Source: an uncultured Methylopila sp. (GTDB lineage Bacteria > Pseudomonadota > Alphaproteobacteria > Rhizobiales > Methylopilaceae). Taken from it: a stretch of 64,000 bases of DNA. Each line of letters begins with the position of its first letter. The stretch's first letter is position 1. Location of the stretch: assembly GCA_902168115.1 (NCBI GenBank), contig CABHPB010000069.1:1-64000 (forward strand). Direction: 5' to 3'. The translations under genes were made by a program, and so were the position numbers. The notes under the pieces are model-generated. The model made no database searches. It saw only the letters and a program-made list of their open reading frames with translations, and was not told the origin of the DNA. Positions 9,936 to 18,631 of this stretch are shown here, piece by piece.

Positions 9936-10892
9936 TCAACGGCGGGCGAGAGTGGTCGCGCCGGCCGTCACGGTGACTTCCGACGGGCCGGTGACGACGC
10001 CGCTCACGACGCGCTTGGACTGGATGTTCTGGACGGAGACGACGTCGCCCTGCGCGCCGGAGGCGAGCGCCTTGGCCTTGAGCGACAGCGACACGCCGGG
10101 GCTGGCGTAGACCAGCGTGACGAAGCCGCCGCGCTCGACATGCTGCGGGCGCGCGAGGTCGCCCGCACGCAGCGGCTGGCCCTCGCGGATGGACCGCTTG
10201 GCGGCGAGGCCGACGACGTCGGACGGCGCCATGGCGTCGCCGATCTGGGACCTCGGGCGGCGGTCGTAGCGCACGTCCGAGGCGGCGACGATGTCGCCCC
10301 GGTCGAGCGGACGCGACAGCGTCGCGACCTCGACGGTCTCGACGGCGGCGCCGGTCACCCGGATCGGCTCGTCGCGCCGAGGCGTGCCGGCGACAGACAG
10401 CGAAGCCTCGAAGCGGCCGGTCTGCTTGTCGACGACGAAGCGCGTGACCTGCAGCGGGCCGGTCTGGCCGGCCGGAACGTGGACCGGTCCGACCTCGCCG
10501 TCGAGCTTCACCTCGACCGCGTCGACGTCGACGCCGTAGTTGGTCGCGGCGCGCGCGACGATCGAGCCGGTGATGTCGGCCGCGCTGATCTCGCGGCTAA
10601 GCCGCGTCACGAACACCTGCCGGACCTCGCCGGCCTCGGCGCCCACGACGCCGGCGCGGCGCGCCGCGGCGAGCGCGGCGGCGGCCGGGAGCGGGCCGCT
10701 CTGGCCGGGATCGGGCGCGCGGAACAGCGCGATGCCTTCGAGCCCCTCGGCGTGGTCGAACAGGTCGCCGACCGTGACGACCTCGCCGGAGACCACGACC
10801 TCGTCCTTGAGGGTCGGCCCGGCCAGCGCCGGGAAGGCGGCGATCGAGGCGGCGGCGGCGAGAGCGAGAAGGAGACGCGTCATGACTCTCAC
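9936..10892 (-). CDS. flgA: Flagellar P-ring assembly chaperone FlgA
   Basis: 318 aa with a signal peptide (TRLLLALAAAASIAAFPALA). The C-terminal half is a SAF domain (LSRPLDRGDIVAASDVRYDR, then AKRSIREGQPLRAGDLARPQ) followed by the FlgA tail VTLVYASPGVSLSLKAKAL. It assists FlgI P-ring assembly in the periplasm; flgI is not in this window. The GTG at 10892 overlaps the flgG stop; the ATG at 10883 is an alternative. The N-terminal SAF-preceding region is long, as in Hyphomicrobiales FlgA. Confidence 0.92.
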   Translation of the reverse strand: MRVMTRLLLALAAAASIAAFPALAGPTLKDEVVVSGEVVTVGDLFDHAEGLEGIALFRAPDPGQSGPLPAAAALAAARRAGVVGAEAGEVRQVFVTRLSREISAADITGSIVARAATNYGVDVDAVEVKLDGEVGPVHVPAGQTGPLQVTRFVVDKQTGRFEASLSVAGTPRRDEPIRVTGAAVETVEVATLSRPLDRGDIVAASDVRYDRRPRSQIGDAMAPSDVVGLAAKRSIREGQPLRAGDLARPQHVERGGFVTLVYASPGVSLSLKAKALASGAQGDVVSVQNIQSKRVVSGVVTGPSEVTVTAGATTLARR

Positions 10893-11677
10893 CGCAGCAT
10901 CTGGCTGGTGTTCTGGAGCATCTGGTCGGCCGAGGAGACGACCTTCGAGTTCATCTCGTAGGCGCGCTGGGCCGCGATCAGATCGGAGATTTCGGTGACC
11001 GCGTTGACGTTGGCCTGCTCGAGGTAGCCCTGCAGCAGCGAGCCGAAGCCTTCGGCGCCGGGGACGTCCTCCAGCGGGGCTCCGCTCGCCTCGGTCTCGA
11101 GGAACAGGTTGTCGCCCTTGGCCTCGAGGCCCGACTTGTTGACGAAGCGCGCGAGCTGGAGCTGGCCGAGGTTCTGCGGCGCGGTCTGGCCGGCGACCGT
11201 CGCCTGGACCTGGCCGACCGGCGAGATGCTGACCGACAGCGCGTTGTTCGGCACGGTGATGCCGGGCGAGATCGTGTAGCCGTCGGCGGTCACGAGCTGG
11301 CCGTTGGGGTCGATCTCGAACGAGCCGTCGCGGGTGTAGGCGGTGGTGCCGTCCGGCAGGTCGACCTGAAAGTAGCCCTCGCCGCGGATCGCGACGTCGT
11401 AGGATTTCTCGGTGGCGTAGACCGTGCCCTGGCTCATCACGCGCGGGGTGGCGACGAGCTTCACGCCCGAGCCGATGTCGACGCCGGTCGGCAGCACCGT
11501 GCCGGCGTCCGAGCTCGAGGCGCCGACGCGGCGCAGCTGCTGGTAGAGCAGATCCTGAAACTCGGCCCGCTGGCGCTTGAAGCCGGTGGTCCGCATGTTC
11601 GCGATGTTGTTCGAGATGACCTCGACGTTCATCTCCTGCGCGGCCATGCCGGTCGAGGCGGTGTAGAGGGCGCGCAT
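10889..11677 (-). CDS. flgG: Flagellar basal-body rod protein FlgG (distal rod)
   Basis: 262 aa, the standard FlgG length. N-terminus MRALYTASTGMAAQEMNVEV, then NNIANMRTTGFKRQRAEFQD; C-terminus GYLEQANVNAVTEISDLIAA and MNSKVVSSADQMLQNTSQML. These terminal helices pack the distal rod inside the P and L rings. The stop overlaps the flgA start by 4 bases, showing translational coupling. It lies 43 bases after flgF. Confidence 0.96.
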   Translation of the reverse strand: MRALYTASTGMAAQEMNVEVISNNIANMRTTGFKRQRAEFQDLLYQQLRRVGASSSDAGTVLPTGVDIGSGVKLVATPRVMSQGTVYATEKSYDVAIRGEGYFQVDLPDGTTAYTRDGSFEIDPNGQLVTADGYTISPGITVPNNALSVSISPVGQVQATVAGQTAPQNLGQLQLARFVNKSGLEAKGDNLFLETEASGAPLEDVPGAEGFGSLLQGYLEQANVNAVTEISDLIAAQRAYEMNSKVVSSADQMLQNTSQMLR

Positions 11678-11720
11678 CAGGCGGCTCCTTCAGTACGGAC
11701 GGGGGCGGCGGCGGTCGGGC

Positions 11721-12467
11721 TCATGCCGGCACGTCCGCGAGGCGCTCGATGGCGGAGCGGCGCATGTCGTCCTGCTTGGCGAGCATGCCGGTGACGCTCT
11801 CGTAGGCGCGCGTCACCTCGATCAGGCGGCTCATCTCCGAGATCGGCTTGACGTTCGACTTCTCGATCGCGCCCTGCACGACCCGGCTGCGGATGTTGGC
11901 GGCCTCGTCCGGCGTCGCGGTCGAGCTGAACAGGCTGCCGCCTTCCTTCTGCAGGTCCTGGAGATTTGCAAAGCGGGCGATCCGCAGGCGTCCGCGGACG
12001 CCTTCGCTCGTGGTGATCGTCCCGTCGCTCGCGACGGTGAAGCCGCTCTCGGTCGGGGCGAACTGCACGGGGCCGGCGGTCGACAGCACGCGGGCGCCTT
12101 CCGCGGTGACGAGGTCGCCGGCGGCGTTGATCTGGAAGGCGCCGTTGCGGGTGAAGCGCGGGCCGCCGGCGGTCTCGACGACGAAGAAGCCGTCGCCGTC
12201 GATCGCGAGGTCGTTCGCGCCGCCGGTCGTCTGCATGACGCCGGGGGACTGGTCGTGCCAGGTCGAGAGATCCTCGACGAAGGAGAGCTTGCGGTCCGGG
12301 CGCGGGAACTGGTCGTCGCGCGCTTTCGGCATGACATGCTCGGCGAAGGCGAGCTGTTCCGCCTTGAAGCCGGACGTGTTCATGTTCGCGACGTTGTTCG
12401 CAATGACGTCGAGTTCGCGCCGCAGGGCGACCTGCCGCGACAACCCGACCAGAGAGGCGTTTTCCAC
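11721..12467 (-). CDS. flgF: Flagellar basal-body rod protein FlgF (proximal rod)
   Basis: 248 aa from a GTG at 12467, six bases after GGGAG; the adjacent GTG at 12470 is nearly as good. The family N-terminus is LVGLSRQVALRRELDVIANN with VANMNTSGFKAEQLAF. The C-terminus has GAIEKSNVKPISEMSRLIEV and AYESVTGMLAKQDDMRR. The much longer in-frame ORF to 12626 runs through the promoter and has no rod homology before this point. First gene of flgF-flgG-flgA-flgH. Confidence 0.92.
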   Translation of the reverse strand: MENASLVGLSRQVALRRELDVIANNVANMNTSGFKAEQLAFAEHVMPKARDDQFPRPDRKLSFVEDLSTWHDQSPGVMQTTGGANDLAIDGDGFFVVETAGGPRFTRNGAFQINAAGDLVTAEGARVLSTAGPVQFAPTESGFTVASDGTITTSEGVRGRLRIARFANLQDLQKEGGSLFSSTATPDEAANIRSRVVQGAIEKSNVKPISEMSRLIEVTRAYESVTGMLAKQDDMRRSAIERLADVPA

Positions 12468-12549
12468 CACACGCTCCCGGCCTGAAAACTTTTCCGGACC
12501 TCGCCCCGCCATCCTCCCCGACGGCGGGCCGCATCCGACAAATCGGATT

Positions 12550-12565
12550 GCAGCGAGCGTGCCAA
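12550..12565 (-). promoter_or_regulatory. Sigma-54-type promoter of flgF operon
   Basis: Minus-strand TTGGCACGCTCGCTGC carries GG (12563-12562) and GC (12551-12550) separated by exactly 10 bases and differs from TGGCACG-N4-TTGC by one base. The predicted start near 12538 leaves a leader of about 70 bases before the GTG of flgF. It is the better of the two sigma-54 matches in this window. Confidence 0.75.
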
Positions 12566-12648
12566 CTGGCGGAATCGTTCGGATTTGAACGATTTTCTTT
12601 AGATCTGGGCAGGCAGGAAACGCCACGCGTCCGCTGAGGGCGGCGCAA

Positions 12649-12669
12649 TTTGCCCGGCAGAATTTGCCG
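12649..12669. promoter_or_regulatory. FlbD/ftr-like upstream element of flgF
   Basis: The 18-bp motif GCCCGGCAGNNTTTGCCG occupies 12652-12669 with a further TTTGCC at 12649-12654. It is the same motif found before flgE at 6662-6679, here about 95 bp upstream of the -24 GG. It also lies about 40-100 bp before the divergent fliL start and so could act on both directions, as FlbD does in Caulobacter. Confidence 0.55.
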
Positions 12670-12682
12670 AGCGAAAGGGTTC

Positions 12683-12712
12683 GTTAACCTTCCCGACCTA
12701 TCCGTTAACCAT
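12683..12712 (+). promoter_or_regulatory. Two CtrA-like half-sites upstream of fliL
   Basis: CGTTAACC occurs at 12683 and again at 12704, 21 bp apart (two helical turns); the second reads TTAACCAT (12705-12712), the usual CtrA half-site. In Caulobacter the fliLM operon is CtrA-dependent, so the location fits. The spacing differs from the full TTAA-N7-TTAA box, so this is a moderate call. Confidence 0.45.
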
Positions 12713-12773
12713 TGCCGGCGACGGGTCCGGCGCGTGACGGACAATGCGGCCGAGCGGCCGCCGGGCGGGCCAG

Positions 12774-13328
12774 ATGGCGGACCAGGACGCGGAGGAGGGC
12801 GCAGCCGGCAAGGCGGCCCCGAAATCCAAGAAGAAGCTGATCATCATCGGCGCGGCCGCCGCGTTCGCGATCCTCGGCGGCGCAGGCGGCTATTTCATGC
12901 TGGCCGGCGGCAAGGGCGGCGAGCATGGCGAGGCCGCGGCCGAGCACGGCGAGGAGAAGGGCGGCCACGGCGAGCCGGAGAAGAAGGACGCCCACGGCAA
13001 GGACGCCGCGGCCAAAGGCATGAAGGCCTATGTCGACCTGCCGGAAATGACGGTCAATCTCGCCACGGTCGAGCGCGAGAAGCAGCGCTACGTCCGCCTC
13101 AACGTCGCGCTCGAGGTCGACAAGACCGAGATGGCCGACGCCATCAAGCCGATGATGCCGCGCGTGCTCGACAGCTTCCAGACGCACCTGCGCGAGCTTC
13201 GTCCGGACGACATCCGCGGCTCCTCCGGCGCCTACCGCCTCAAGGAGGAGCTGCTGCGCCGGGTGAACGTCGCCGTCGCGCCGGCCAAGGTCGACGCGGT
13301 GCTCTTCAAGGACATGGTGGTCCAGTAG
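12774..13328 (+). CDS. fliL: Flagellar basal-body protein FliL
   Basis: 184 aa from the ATG at 12774; an in-frame ATG at 12744 is possible but sits very close to the CtrA-like site. A lysine-rich cytosolic start is followed by one membrane helix (LIIIGAAAAFAILGGAGG), a His/Glu/Lys-rich linker, then the FliL domain (YVDLPEMTVNLATVEREKQR and YVRLNVALEV). FliL surrounds the stator at the inner membrane and supports motor torque. It ends 21 bases before fliM. Confidence 0.93.
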   Translation: MADQDAEEGAAGKAAPKSKKKLIIIGAAAAFAILGGAGGYFMLAGGKGGEHGEAAAEHGEEKGGHGEPEKKDAHGKDAAAKGMKAYVDLPEMTVNLATVEREKQRYVRLNVALEVDKTEMADAIKPMMPRVLDSFQTHLRELRPDDIRGSSGAYRLKEELLRRVNVAVAPAKVDAVLFKDMVVQ

Positions 13329-13349
13329 CGCTGGTCGGGAGACGCTTCG

Positions 13350-14519
13350 GTGGCGGGCGGCGACAACGAAAACATGGACGACGATCTCGCGGCCGAATGG
13401 GAAGCCGCGATGACCGAGCAGGTCGGCGCCGCCGCCGCCGAGGACGGCGGCAGCTGGGCGTCGAAGCTCGAGACGCAGATCGCCAAGACCGAGGACAAGC
13501 GCAAGAACGCCGACCGCGTCCTGAACCAGGACGAGGTCGACAGCTTCCTCGGCTTCAACCCCGCCGAGCTCGGCCTGTCCGACCAGTCCGGCATCCGCGC
13601 GATCATCAACTCGGCGCTCGTCTCCTACGAGCGCCTGCCGATGCTCGAGATCGTGTTCGACCGGCTGGTCCGGCTGCTCACGGCCTCGCTCCGAAACTTC
13701 ACCTCCGACAACGTCGAGGTCTCGCTCGACATCATCAAGTCGGTGCGGTTCGGCGACTATCTGAACTCGATCCCGCTGCCGGCGATCCTGTCCGTCTTCA
13801 AGGCCAAGCAGTGGGACGGCTTCGGGATGATCGCGGTCGACAGCCCGCTCGCCTATTCGATCGTGGACGTGCTGCTCGGCGGCCGGCGCTCGACCGCCAA
13901 GCTGAAGGTCGAGGGCCGCCCCTACACCTCGATCGAGACCAGCCTCGTCCAGCGCATGATCGAGGTCGTGCTCGAGGACGCCGAACTCGCCTTCCGGCCG
14001 GTGAGCCCAGTCAACTTCAGCTTCGACCGGCTCGAGACCAACCCGAAGTTCGCGGCCATCACCCGGCCAAACAACGCCGCCATCCTCGTGCGGCTGCGGG
14101 TCGACATGGAGGAGCGCGGCGGCTCGATCGAGATGCTGCTGCCCTACGCCACGATCGAGCCGATCCGCGACGTGCTGCTCCAGGGCTTCATGGGCGAGAA
14201 GTTCGGCCGCGACGCGACCTGGGAAGGCCATCTCGCGACCGAGATCTGGTCCGCGCAGACCGAGGTGAAGGCGGTGCTTTACGAGAAGAAGCTGCCGCTG
14301 CGCCGCATCCTCGACCTCGACGTCGGCGACACGCTGATGCTCGACATCAAGGCCGACGCGCTGGTCGAGATCCGGTGCGGCGACGAACCTTTGACGCAAG
14401 GGCGCATCGGGCGCTCGGGCGAACATGTCGCGATCCAGGTGGCCAAGCCCCTGCGCCGCTCGCGCACGACGCTCGCGGCCTTCGAGGCCGCCACGCAGGT
14501 CCGCAAGGAGACGGCATGA
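13350..14519 (+). CDS. fliM: Flagellar motor switch protein FliM
   Basis: 389 aa from a GTG at 13350, nine bases after GGGAGA; the ATG at 13374 is an alternative. LNQDEVDSFLGF begins the core. The CheC-like middle domain includes NSALVSYERLPMLEIVFDRL and the C-terminal SpoA domain has LRRILDLDVGDTLMLDIKAD. FliM is a C-ring component that binds CheY-P and sets rotation direction. Its stop overlaps the next start in ATGATG, so translation is coupled to the DUF6468 gene. Confidence 0.95.
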   Translation: MAGGDNENMDDDLAAEWEAAMTEQVGAAAAEDGGSWASKLETQIAKTEDKRKNADRVLNQDEVDSFLGFNPAELGLSDQSGIRAIINSALVSYERLPMLEIVFDRLVRLLTASLRNFTSDNVEVSLDIIKSVRFGDYLNSIPLPAILSVFKAKQWDGFGMIAVDSPLAYSIVDVLLGGRRSTAKLKVEGRPYTSIETSLVQRMIEVVLEDAELAFRPVSPVNFSFDRLETNPKFAAITRPNNAAILVRLRVDMEERGGSIEMLLPYATIEPIRDVLLQGFMGEKFGRDATWEGHLATEIWSAQTEVKAVLYEKKLPLRRILDLDVGDTLMLDIKADALVEIRCGDEPLTQGRIGRSGEHVAIQVAKPLRRSRTTLAAFEAATQVRKETA

Positions 14520-15070
14520 TGGAAAACGTCATCGGCTTCGCCATCGAGGCGCTGGTCGCGGTGCTGCTCGCGGCCACCATCGTCTACTGCTCGATCCTCG
14601 ACCGTCGGCTCAAGCGGCTGCGCAACGACGAGACCTCGATGCGCGGCACCATCACCGAGCTGGTCTCGGCGACCCACGCCGCCGAGCGCGCCATCGCCGC
14701 GCTGCGGGCGACGGTGTCGCAGACCGAGGAGACGCTGTCGGATCGGCTCGGGCGCGCGCAGGAGCTGTCGTCGCAGATGGCCGGACAGCTTGGCGAGGGC
14801 GAGGAGGTGATCGGCCGCATCACCCGGATCGCCAAGGCCGCGCGCGATCACGCCCAGCGGCTCGACTCGCGCCAGGAAATCGACCGGATCGACGCCGCGC
14901 GCGAGGAGGCCCGTCTCGCCGCGCGCCGTGACGCCGAGCGCACCGCCGCGCTCGCGGCGGCTCTCGCCGTCAGCGAGCCGGAGCCGCTGAGCCGGTCGGC
15001 GGCGGCGGCCGCCGCCGCGGAAGTCTTCGCCAACCGCATGCGCGCGCTGAGCGCCGGCTCCGCGGCATGA
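14516..15070 (+). CDS. DUF6468 family flagellar-locus membrane protein
   Basis: 184 aa. One N-terminal membrane helix (IGFAIEALVAVLLAATIVYC) is followed by a long, mostly helical cytosolic part rich in Arg, Glu and Ala (residues 28-170), probably coiled coil. I recognise the arrangement as the DUF6468 protein that sits between fliM and motE in alphaproteobacteria; its molecular function is not established. Two in-frame ATGs (14516, 14519) overlap the fliM stop, and its own stop overlaps motE by four bases, so it is translated as part of the fliL-fliM-motE unit. Confidence 0.78.
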   Translation: MMENVIGFAIEALVAVLLAATIVYCSILDRRLKRLRNDETSMRGTITELVSATHAAERAIAALRATVSQTEETLSDRLGRAQELSSQMAGQLGEGEEVIGRITRIAKAARDHAQRLDSRQEIDRIDAAREEARLAARRDAERTAALAAALAVSEPEPLSRSAAAAAAAEVFANRMRALSAGSAA

Positions 15071-15834
15071 GCGGAAAGCCGGCCACGCGCCTGAGGCTGA
15101 TGCCGACCGTCATCCTGGCGGCGGGCGCGCTGCTCGCGCTGAAGGCGATCGAGTTCGCGACGCATTCGAGCTACCTGTTCGCGACGCCGGCCGCCGCGGC
15201 CGGTTCGGCGAAGACCGCCGAGGAGAAGCCGGAGGGCAAGCCCGCCCCGCCAAAGGACGAGGCGCCGGCCGTGCCGGACGACCACGGCAAGGCGGAATCG
15301 AGCCAGCCGTCGACGACGCGCCCGAAGGAGAACCCGCCGGTCGACAAGGCCGGGCAGCTCGCCTCCGAGGCCTCGTCGCAGGGCGCGCTGCTGGAGGCGC
15401 TGTCCAAGCGGCGCGAGGCGATCGACGCCCGTTCCGCGCAGCTCGACGACCGCGAGCAACTTCTCAAGGCCGCCGAGAAGCGGATGGAGGACCGGATCGC
15501 GGAGCTGAAGCGGCTCGAGGCGGCGATCTCCGAGGCCGACAAGCGCAAGGCCGACGAGGAAGGCGGCAAGCTCAAGGAACTTGTCACCATGTACGAGAAC
15601 ATGAAGCCGAAGGAGGCCGCCCGGATCTTCGAGAAGCTCGATGCGGAGGTGCTGCTCGACGTCGCCTCGCGCATGAAGCCGCGGCAGCTGTCGGTCGTCC
15701 TCGGGCTGATGGCGCCGGACGCCGCCCAGAAGCTGACGGTCTCGCTCGCCCGCCGCCAGGTCGCGCCACAGGTCGCCGACGCGATGGACGCCGCCGACCT
15801 GCCGAAGATCCAGGGCAAGCTCGCGCCGAGGTGA
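15067..15834 (+). CDS. motE: MotE-family flagellar motor protein
   Basis: 255 aa. An N-terminal membrane or signal segment (LMPTVILAAGALLALKAIEF) leads to a Pro/Lys-rich linker (residues 45-100), a coiled coil (about 105-165: SKRREAIDARSAQLDDREQL onward) and a C-terminal FliG-like domain (YENMKPKEAARIFEKLDAEV, then MKPRQLSVVLGLMAPDAAQK). In Sinorhizobium MotE is a periplasmic chaperone that stabilises MotC. Last gene before the inserted element; the attL repeat begins nine bases after its stop. Confidence 0.85.
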   Translation: MSGKPATRLRLMPTVILAAGALLALKAIEFATHSSYLFATPAAAAGSAKTAEEKPEGKPAPPKDEAPAVPDDHGKAESSQPSTTRPKENPPVDKAGQLASEASSQGALLEALSKRREAIDARSAQLDDREQLLKAAEKRMEDRIAELKRLEAAISEADKRKADEEGGKLKELVTMYENMKPKEAARIFEKLDAEVLLDVASRMKPRQLSVVLGLMAPDAAQKLTVSLARRQVAPQVADAMDAADLPKIQGKLAPR

Positions 15835-15842
15835 GCGCACGG

Positions 15843-15859
15843 TAACGGCTTGCCAACCC
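15843..15859 (+). repeat. attL direct repeat of the integrated element
   Basis: TAACGGCTTGCCAACCC, matching TAACGCCTTGCCAACCC at 26610-26626 in 16 of 17 bases; the last 11 bases (CTTGCCAACCC) are identical and are the likely core. It lies just after motE and about 180 bases before the integrase start, the usual position for an attachment site. The target is intergenic, with no tRNA. Confidence 0.75.
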
Positions 15860-15985
15860 GTATCGCAGGAGCAGACATAAGCGGAACGAAGCAAGGCGAG
15901 CATCTTCTAACACACTGAAAGATAGCCATATTCCCCTAAACTAGCCGGTATCGGATAGGACTTGCTTCCTAGCGCTTCGGCTCGT

Positions 15986-15995
15986 ATTTTACCAG
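15986..15995 (+). repeat. Possible integrase arm site, left end
   Basis: ATTTTACCAG, repeated in the same orientation at 26515-26524 near the right end of the element. Terminal short repeats inside the att cores are typical of integrase arm-binding or excisionase sites. Ten bases is short, so the call is tentative. Confidence 0.3.
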
Positions 15996-16038
15996 CGTTT
16001 TGCACCTCGGCTGTCGAGGGGCGCTGGAGGGAGACGGC

Positions 16039-17334
16039 ATGGCCCGCACTGTTCGCCACGCAAATTTAGGCTCGCGATCGGCGCGCCTCCGCCTGCCCGT
16101 CGGGGAGCACTTTATGTGCCTCGCGCCGGGCCGCCTGCATCTCGGCTACGTGAAGCGGCACCCGAGCAAGCCCGGCACGTGGTTCGCGCGGGTGCATCTG
16201 CACGATGCCGCGACCGGCAAGAACCCGTATCGCAAGACCAAGATCGGCTTCGCAGACGACTTCCACGACGCGGACGGCGTCGATTATTTCGATTTCGCCG
16301 TCGCACAGCGGCAGGCGAACGCGATCGCCGACGCGCCGAAGGTCGACGCCCGCCGCCCGGTGACGGTCGCAGACGTGCACGCTCGATATCTCGAGCACTT
16401 GGCCGCGAAGGGGCCGCGCTCCGAAAGCGACGCGCGTACGCGCGGCCGGGTCCACATTCTGCCGACGCTCGGCTCGGTCCGCGTCGCCGACCTGACCCTC
16501 GAAAAGCTAAACCGCTGGAAGAACGCGCTCGCGGTGACGCCGCCGATCCATAAGAGCGTTCCGGGCCAGCCGGTCGTCTATCGGCGCTTCACCGGCGACG
16601 CCGACGCGATGCGGGCGCGCAAGTGCAGCGCCAACAAGGTGATCGCGTCCCTTAAGGCCGCGCTTAATCTCGCGAGGGAGGAGGGCACGATCGGCGACGG
16701 GCCGTGGCAACGGTTTAAGCAGTTCCCGCAGAAGGACACCTTCCGGTCGCGGGCCGACTTCCTGTCGGTCGAGGAAGCGCGGCGGCTCGTGGCCGGGGCG
16801 GACGAGGCGAGCGGCTTTCGCGACCTCGTGCGCGCGGCGTTAGAGAGCGGCTGCCGCTACGGCGAACTCGCCGCGCTCCGGGTCGACGACTACGCGCGCG
16901 CCCAGCTTCGCATCCGCAACTCGAAGAACGGCGAGGCTCGCTACGTGCAGCTAACCGAGGACGGCGCGAAGTTCTTCGCCCGGCTTGCCTCGGGCCGCCC
17001 GGCGGACGAACTGCTGCTGAGCCGGTCGGGCGGGAAGCCCTGGAAGCAGGCGAACCAGCAGCGGCCGATGGCGGCGGCGTGCAAAGCGGCGGGCCTGCGC
17101 CAGATCAACTTCCATCAGCTGCGCCACACGTGGGCCAGCTTGTCGATCGAGAACGATATTCCCCTGCTCCTGATCGCCAAGAACCTCGGCCACAAGGACA
17201 CGAAGATGGTCGAGCGGCATTATGGCCACCTGAAGGATCGCTTCTTCGAGGAGCAAATCCGGACCCGCGCGCCGAAGTACGGGTTCGACGGGGCCGAGAA
17301 CGTCGTGCCGCTGCGGCGAGGGGAGGCGGGGTGA
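16039..17334 (+). CDS. int: Tyrosine site-specific integrase
   Basis: 431 aa from the ATG at 16039 (GGAGGGAG lies 6 bases upstream; the longer frame from 16000 lacks a ribosome site). The core-binding domain is around residues 105-205, the catalytic domain from about 240. Catalytic residues visible: Arg273 in ESGCRYGELAALR, His359-x-x-Arg362 in FHQLRHTWASLS, His385 in LGHKDT and the nucleophile Tyr395 in ERHYGH. It would integrate and excise the surrounding element at the TTGCCAACCC-type site. A hairpin-forming stretch precedes the ribosome site. Its stop overlaps the next gene's GTG. Confidence 0.95.
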   Translation: MARTVRHANLGSRSARLRLPVGEHFMCLAPGRLHLGYVKRHPSKPGTWFARVHLHDAATGKNPYRKTKIGFADDFHDADGVDYFDFAVAQRQANAIADAPKVDARRPVTVADVHARYLEHLAAKGPRSESDARTRGRVHILPTLGSVRVADLTLEKLNRWKNALAVTPPIHKSVPGQPVVYRRFTGDADAMRARKCSANKVIASLKAALNLAREEGTIGDGPWQRFKQFPQKDTFRSRADFLSVEEARRLVAGADEASGFRDLVRAALESGCRYGELAALRVDDYARAQLRIRNSKNGEARYVQLTEDGAKFFARLASGRPADELLLSRSGGKPWKQANQQRPMAAACKAAGLRQINFHQLRHTWASLSIENDIPLLLIAKNLGHKDTKMVERHYGHLKDRFFEEQIRTRAPKYGFDGAENVVPLRRGEAG

Positions 17335-17726
17335 CGAAGCGGAAGGATCGTCGGCAACTGCCGAAAGGCAAGCCGCCACAGTATGCATCCGACTTCGACG
17401 TCTGCTGGTATCTGTGGAGTTGCGGCGACGCCTTCTCGGAGGAGTTCGAGCGCGAACTCGACGATAACCGCGAACGGATCGCCGCGAGCAGGGGGGACAA
17501 GAGCGAAGAAGCGGCAAATGACGTTCGCACGCTCGTTCGATACTTCAAGACTGGGCTTCGTGTGGCGTACCGGTCGACCGGCGTGCGCGACCAAGCGATC
17601 CGGCTGGCCACGTGGTACTTGCGCGGCGGCGACATAAAGCAGGGCGGTCGAGCCCCGACAGACACTGACTTTGCAGAGATCGCGGCGCTTTACGCCCGAT
17701 CCGGGACTCGCGGCGCTCGTCGCTAA
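17331..17726 (+). CDS. Hypothetical protein of the element
   Basis: 131 aa from a GTG that overlaps the integrase stop (GTGA), so the two are translationally coupled. The start is basic (TKRKDRRQLPKGKPP), followed by an aromatic and acidic region (DVCWYLWSCGDAFSEEFERE) and helices. I do not recognise the family. Coupling to int suggests a role in recombination or its control, but that is inference only. Confidence 0.6.
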   Translation: MTKRKDRRQLPKGKPPQYASDFDVCWYLWSCGDAFSEEFERELDDNRERIAASRGDKSEEAANDVRTLVRYFKTGLRVAYRSTGVRDQAIRLATWYLRGGDIKQGGRAPTDTDFAEIAALYARSGTRGARR

Positions 17727-17924
17727 CGCCCAGTCGCCGGGGCTTGACACCGCAAAGGCGGGCGAAACTCCGCGCAGGCCCTTGGCACCAAGCGGAAGTC
17801 GTCTCACTTCATTCGCAAGCAGAACGGCCCGCCGAGCTGCGAAACATAGACATCGACTCTACCTCAAAGCGCGAAGCATTGCTTTCGTCAACGGCGAAGC
17901 TTTACCCAAATTCGGAAGTGAACT

Positions 17925-17953
17925 TTTACTGCGCGCTTCGTTTAGTATATAGT
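17925..17953 (+). promoter_or_regulatory. Sigma-70-like promoter before the AlpA-like gene
   Basis: TTTACT (17925-17930), a 17-base spacer and TATAGT (17948-17953), in an AT-rich patch that stands out from the GC-rich surroundings, 25 bases before the ATG at 17979. GGAG at 17968 is the ribosome site. It would drive the regulator-to-primase gene run. Confidence 0.5.
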
Positions 17954-17978
17954 TGCTTACTTGGTCTTGGAGTGAACT

Positions 17979-18305
17979 ATGACATTAGAAAATTATGCTT
18001 CCATAAGTCAGTTCTGCCGAATGGTCGGCTGGTCCCGTAAGAAATACTACGACGCCCGCACTCGTAATCTTACGCCGCGCGAGACGCGCGTTGAGACGGG
18101 CTATCCCCGCATCTCGCCCGAAGACGTCGAAGAGTGGCGAAGGGCGATAGACGACCCGGACGGGCCGGACGCCGCCGCCCTACGCGACTGGCACGCGCGA
18201 CGGCTAAACCCGACCGGCCCGCGTGCGATCGAACTCGCCGAACGTCGGGAAGCCGTCCGCCTCGTGAAGGTCGCAGCCGCTTCCTCCCGATCGAGGGCGG
18301 CATGA
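17979..18305 (+). CDS. AlpA/MerR-like helix-turn-helix regulator
   Basis: 108 aa. ASISQFCRMVGWSRKKYYDA (residues 6-25) reads as a winged or MerR-type helix-turn-helix, followed by GYPRISPEDVEEWRRAIDD, the pattern of AlpA-like excisionase/regulators in which the HTH is followed by a basic turn and a helix. In phage satellites an AlpA-type protein activates excision and replication genes. It follows an AT-rich promoter and its stop overlaps the next gene's ATG. Exact family membership is uncertain. Confidence 0.6.
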   Translation: MTLENYASISQFCRMVGWSRKKYYDARTRNLTPRETRVETGYPRISPEDVEEWRRAIDDPDGPDAAALRDWHARRLNPTGPRAIELAERREAVRLVKVAAASSRSRAA

Positions 18306-18631
18306 CCCTGCGGCGCGGGATCGAGATTTCGGCGAAGGCCCTACGCGGGCGCAAGCCTAGAGAGCAGGTTCGCAAACCTGTCGCGGTCGAACTGCCGGAA
18401 GGCTGGGCCGACATTGCGACGCGCATCGGCGGCGTCAGCGACGGCTGCCCCTATCCGGTCGGCAGCGCGCTCTGGTGCGCCTTAACGGCCCTCCGGACGT
18501 CCAGCACGGTCGGCGAGTTCGTCGGCGAGGCCGCGAGGCTGCGCGAGCACGTCCGCAGCCTCGTGCACCTAAAGGCCGTCGCGACGGCGGGCCTCGTCGT
18601 CCTCGAAGTTGAGGGGGAGGACGAGCAATGA
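18302..18631 (+). CDS. Hypothetical protein of the element
   Basis: 109 aa, ATG at 18302 overlapping the preceding stop. The basic N-terminus (TLRRGIEISAKALRGRKPRE) is followed by helices with GCPYPVGSALWCALTALRTS and an acidic tail. No recognised family. Four genes in this run are joined by ATGA overlaps, implying one transcript with the primase gene. Confidence 0.55.
   Translation: MTLRRGIEISAKALRGRKPREQVRKPVAVELPEGWADIATRIGGVSDGCPYPVGSALWCALTALRTSSTVGEFVGEAARLREHVRSLVHLKAVATAGLVVLEVEGEDEQ

Noticed and set aside
12650-14515. 806-codon plus-strand frame joined to the DUF6468 gene
   Set aside because: The first 622 codons run out of frame through fliL and fliM. Only the last 184 codons from 14516 form a protein-like sequence.
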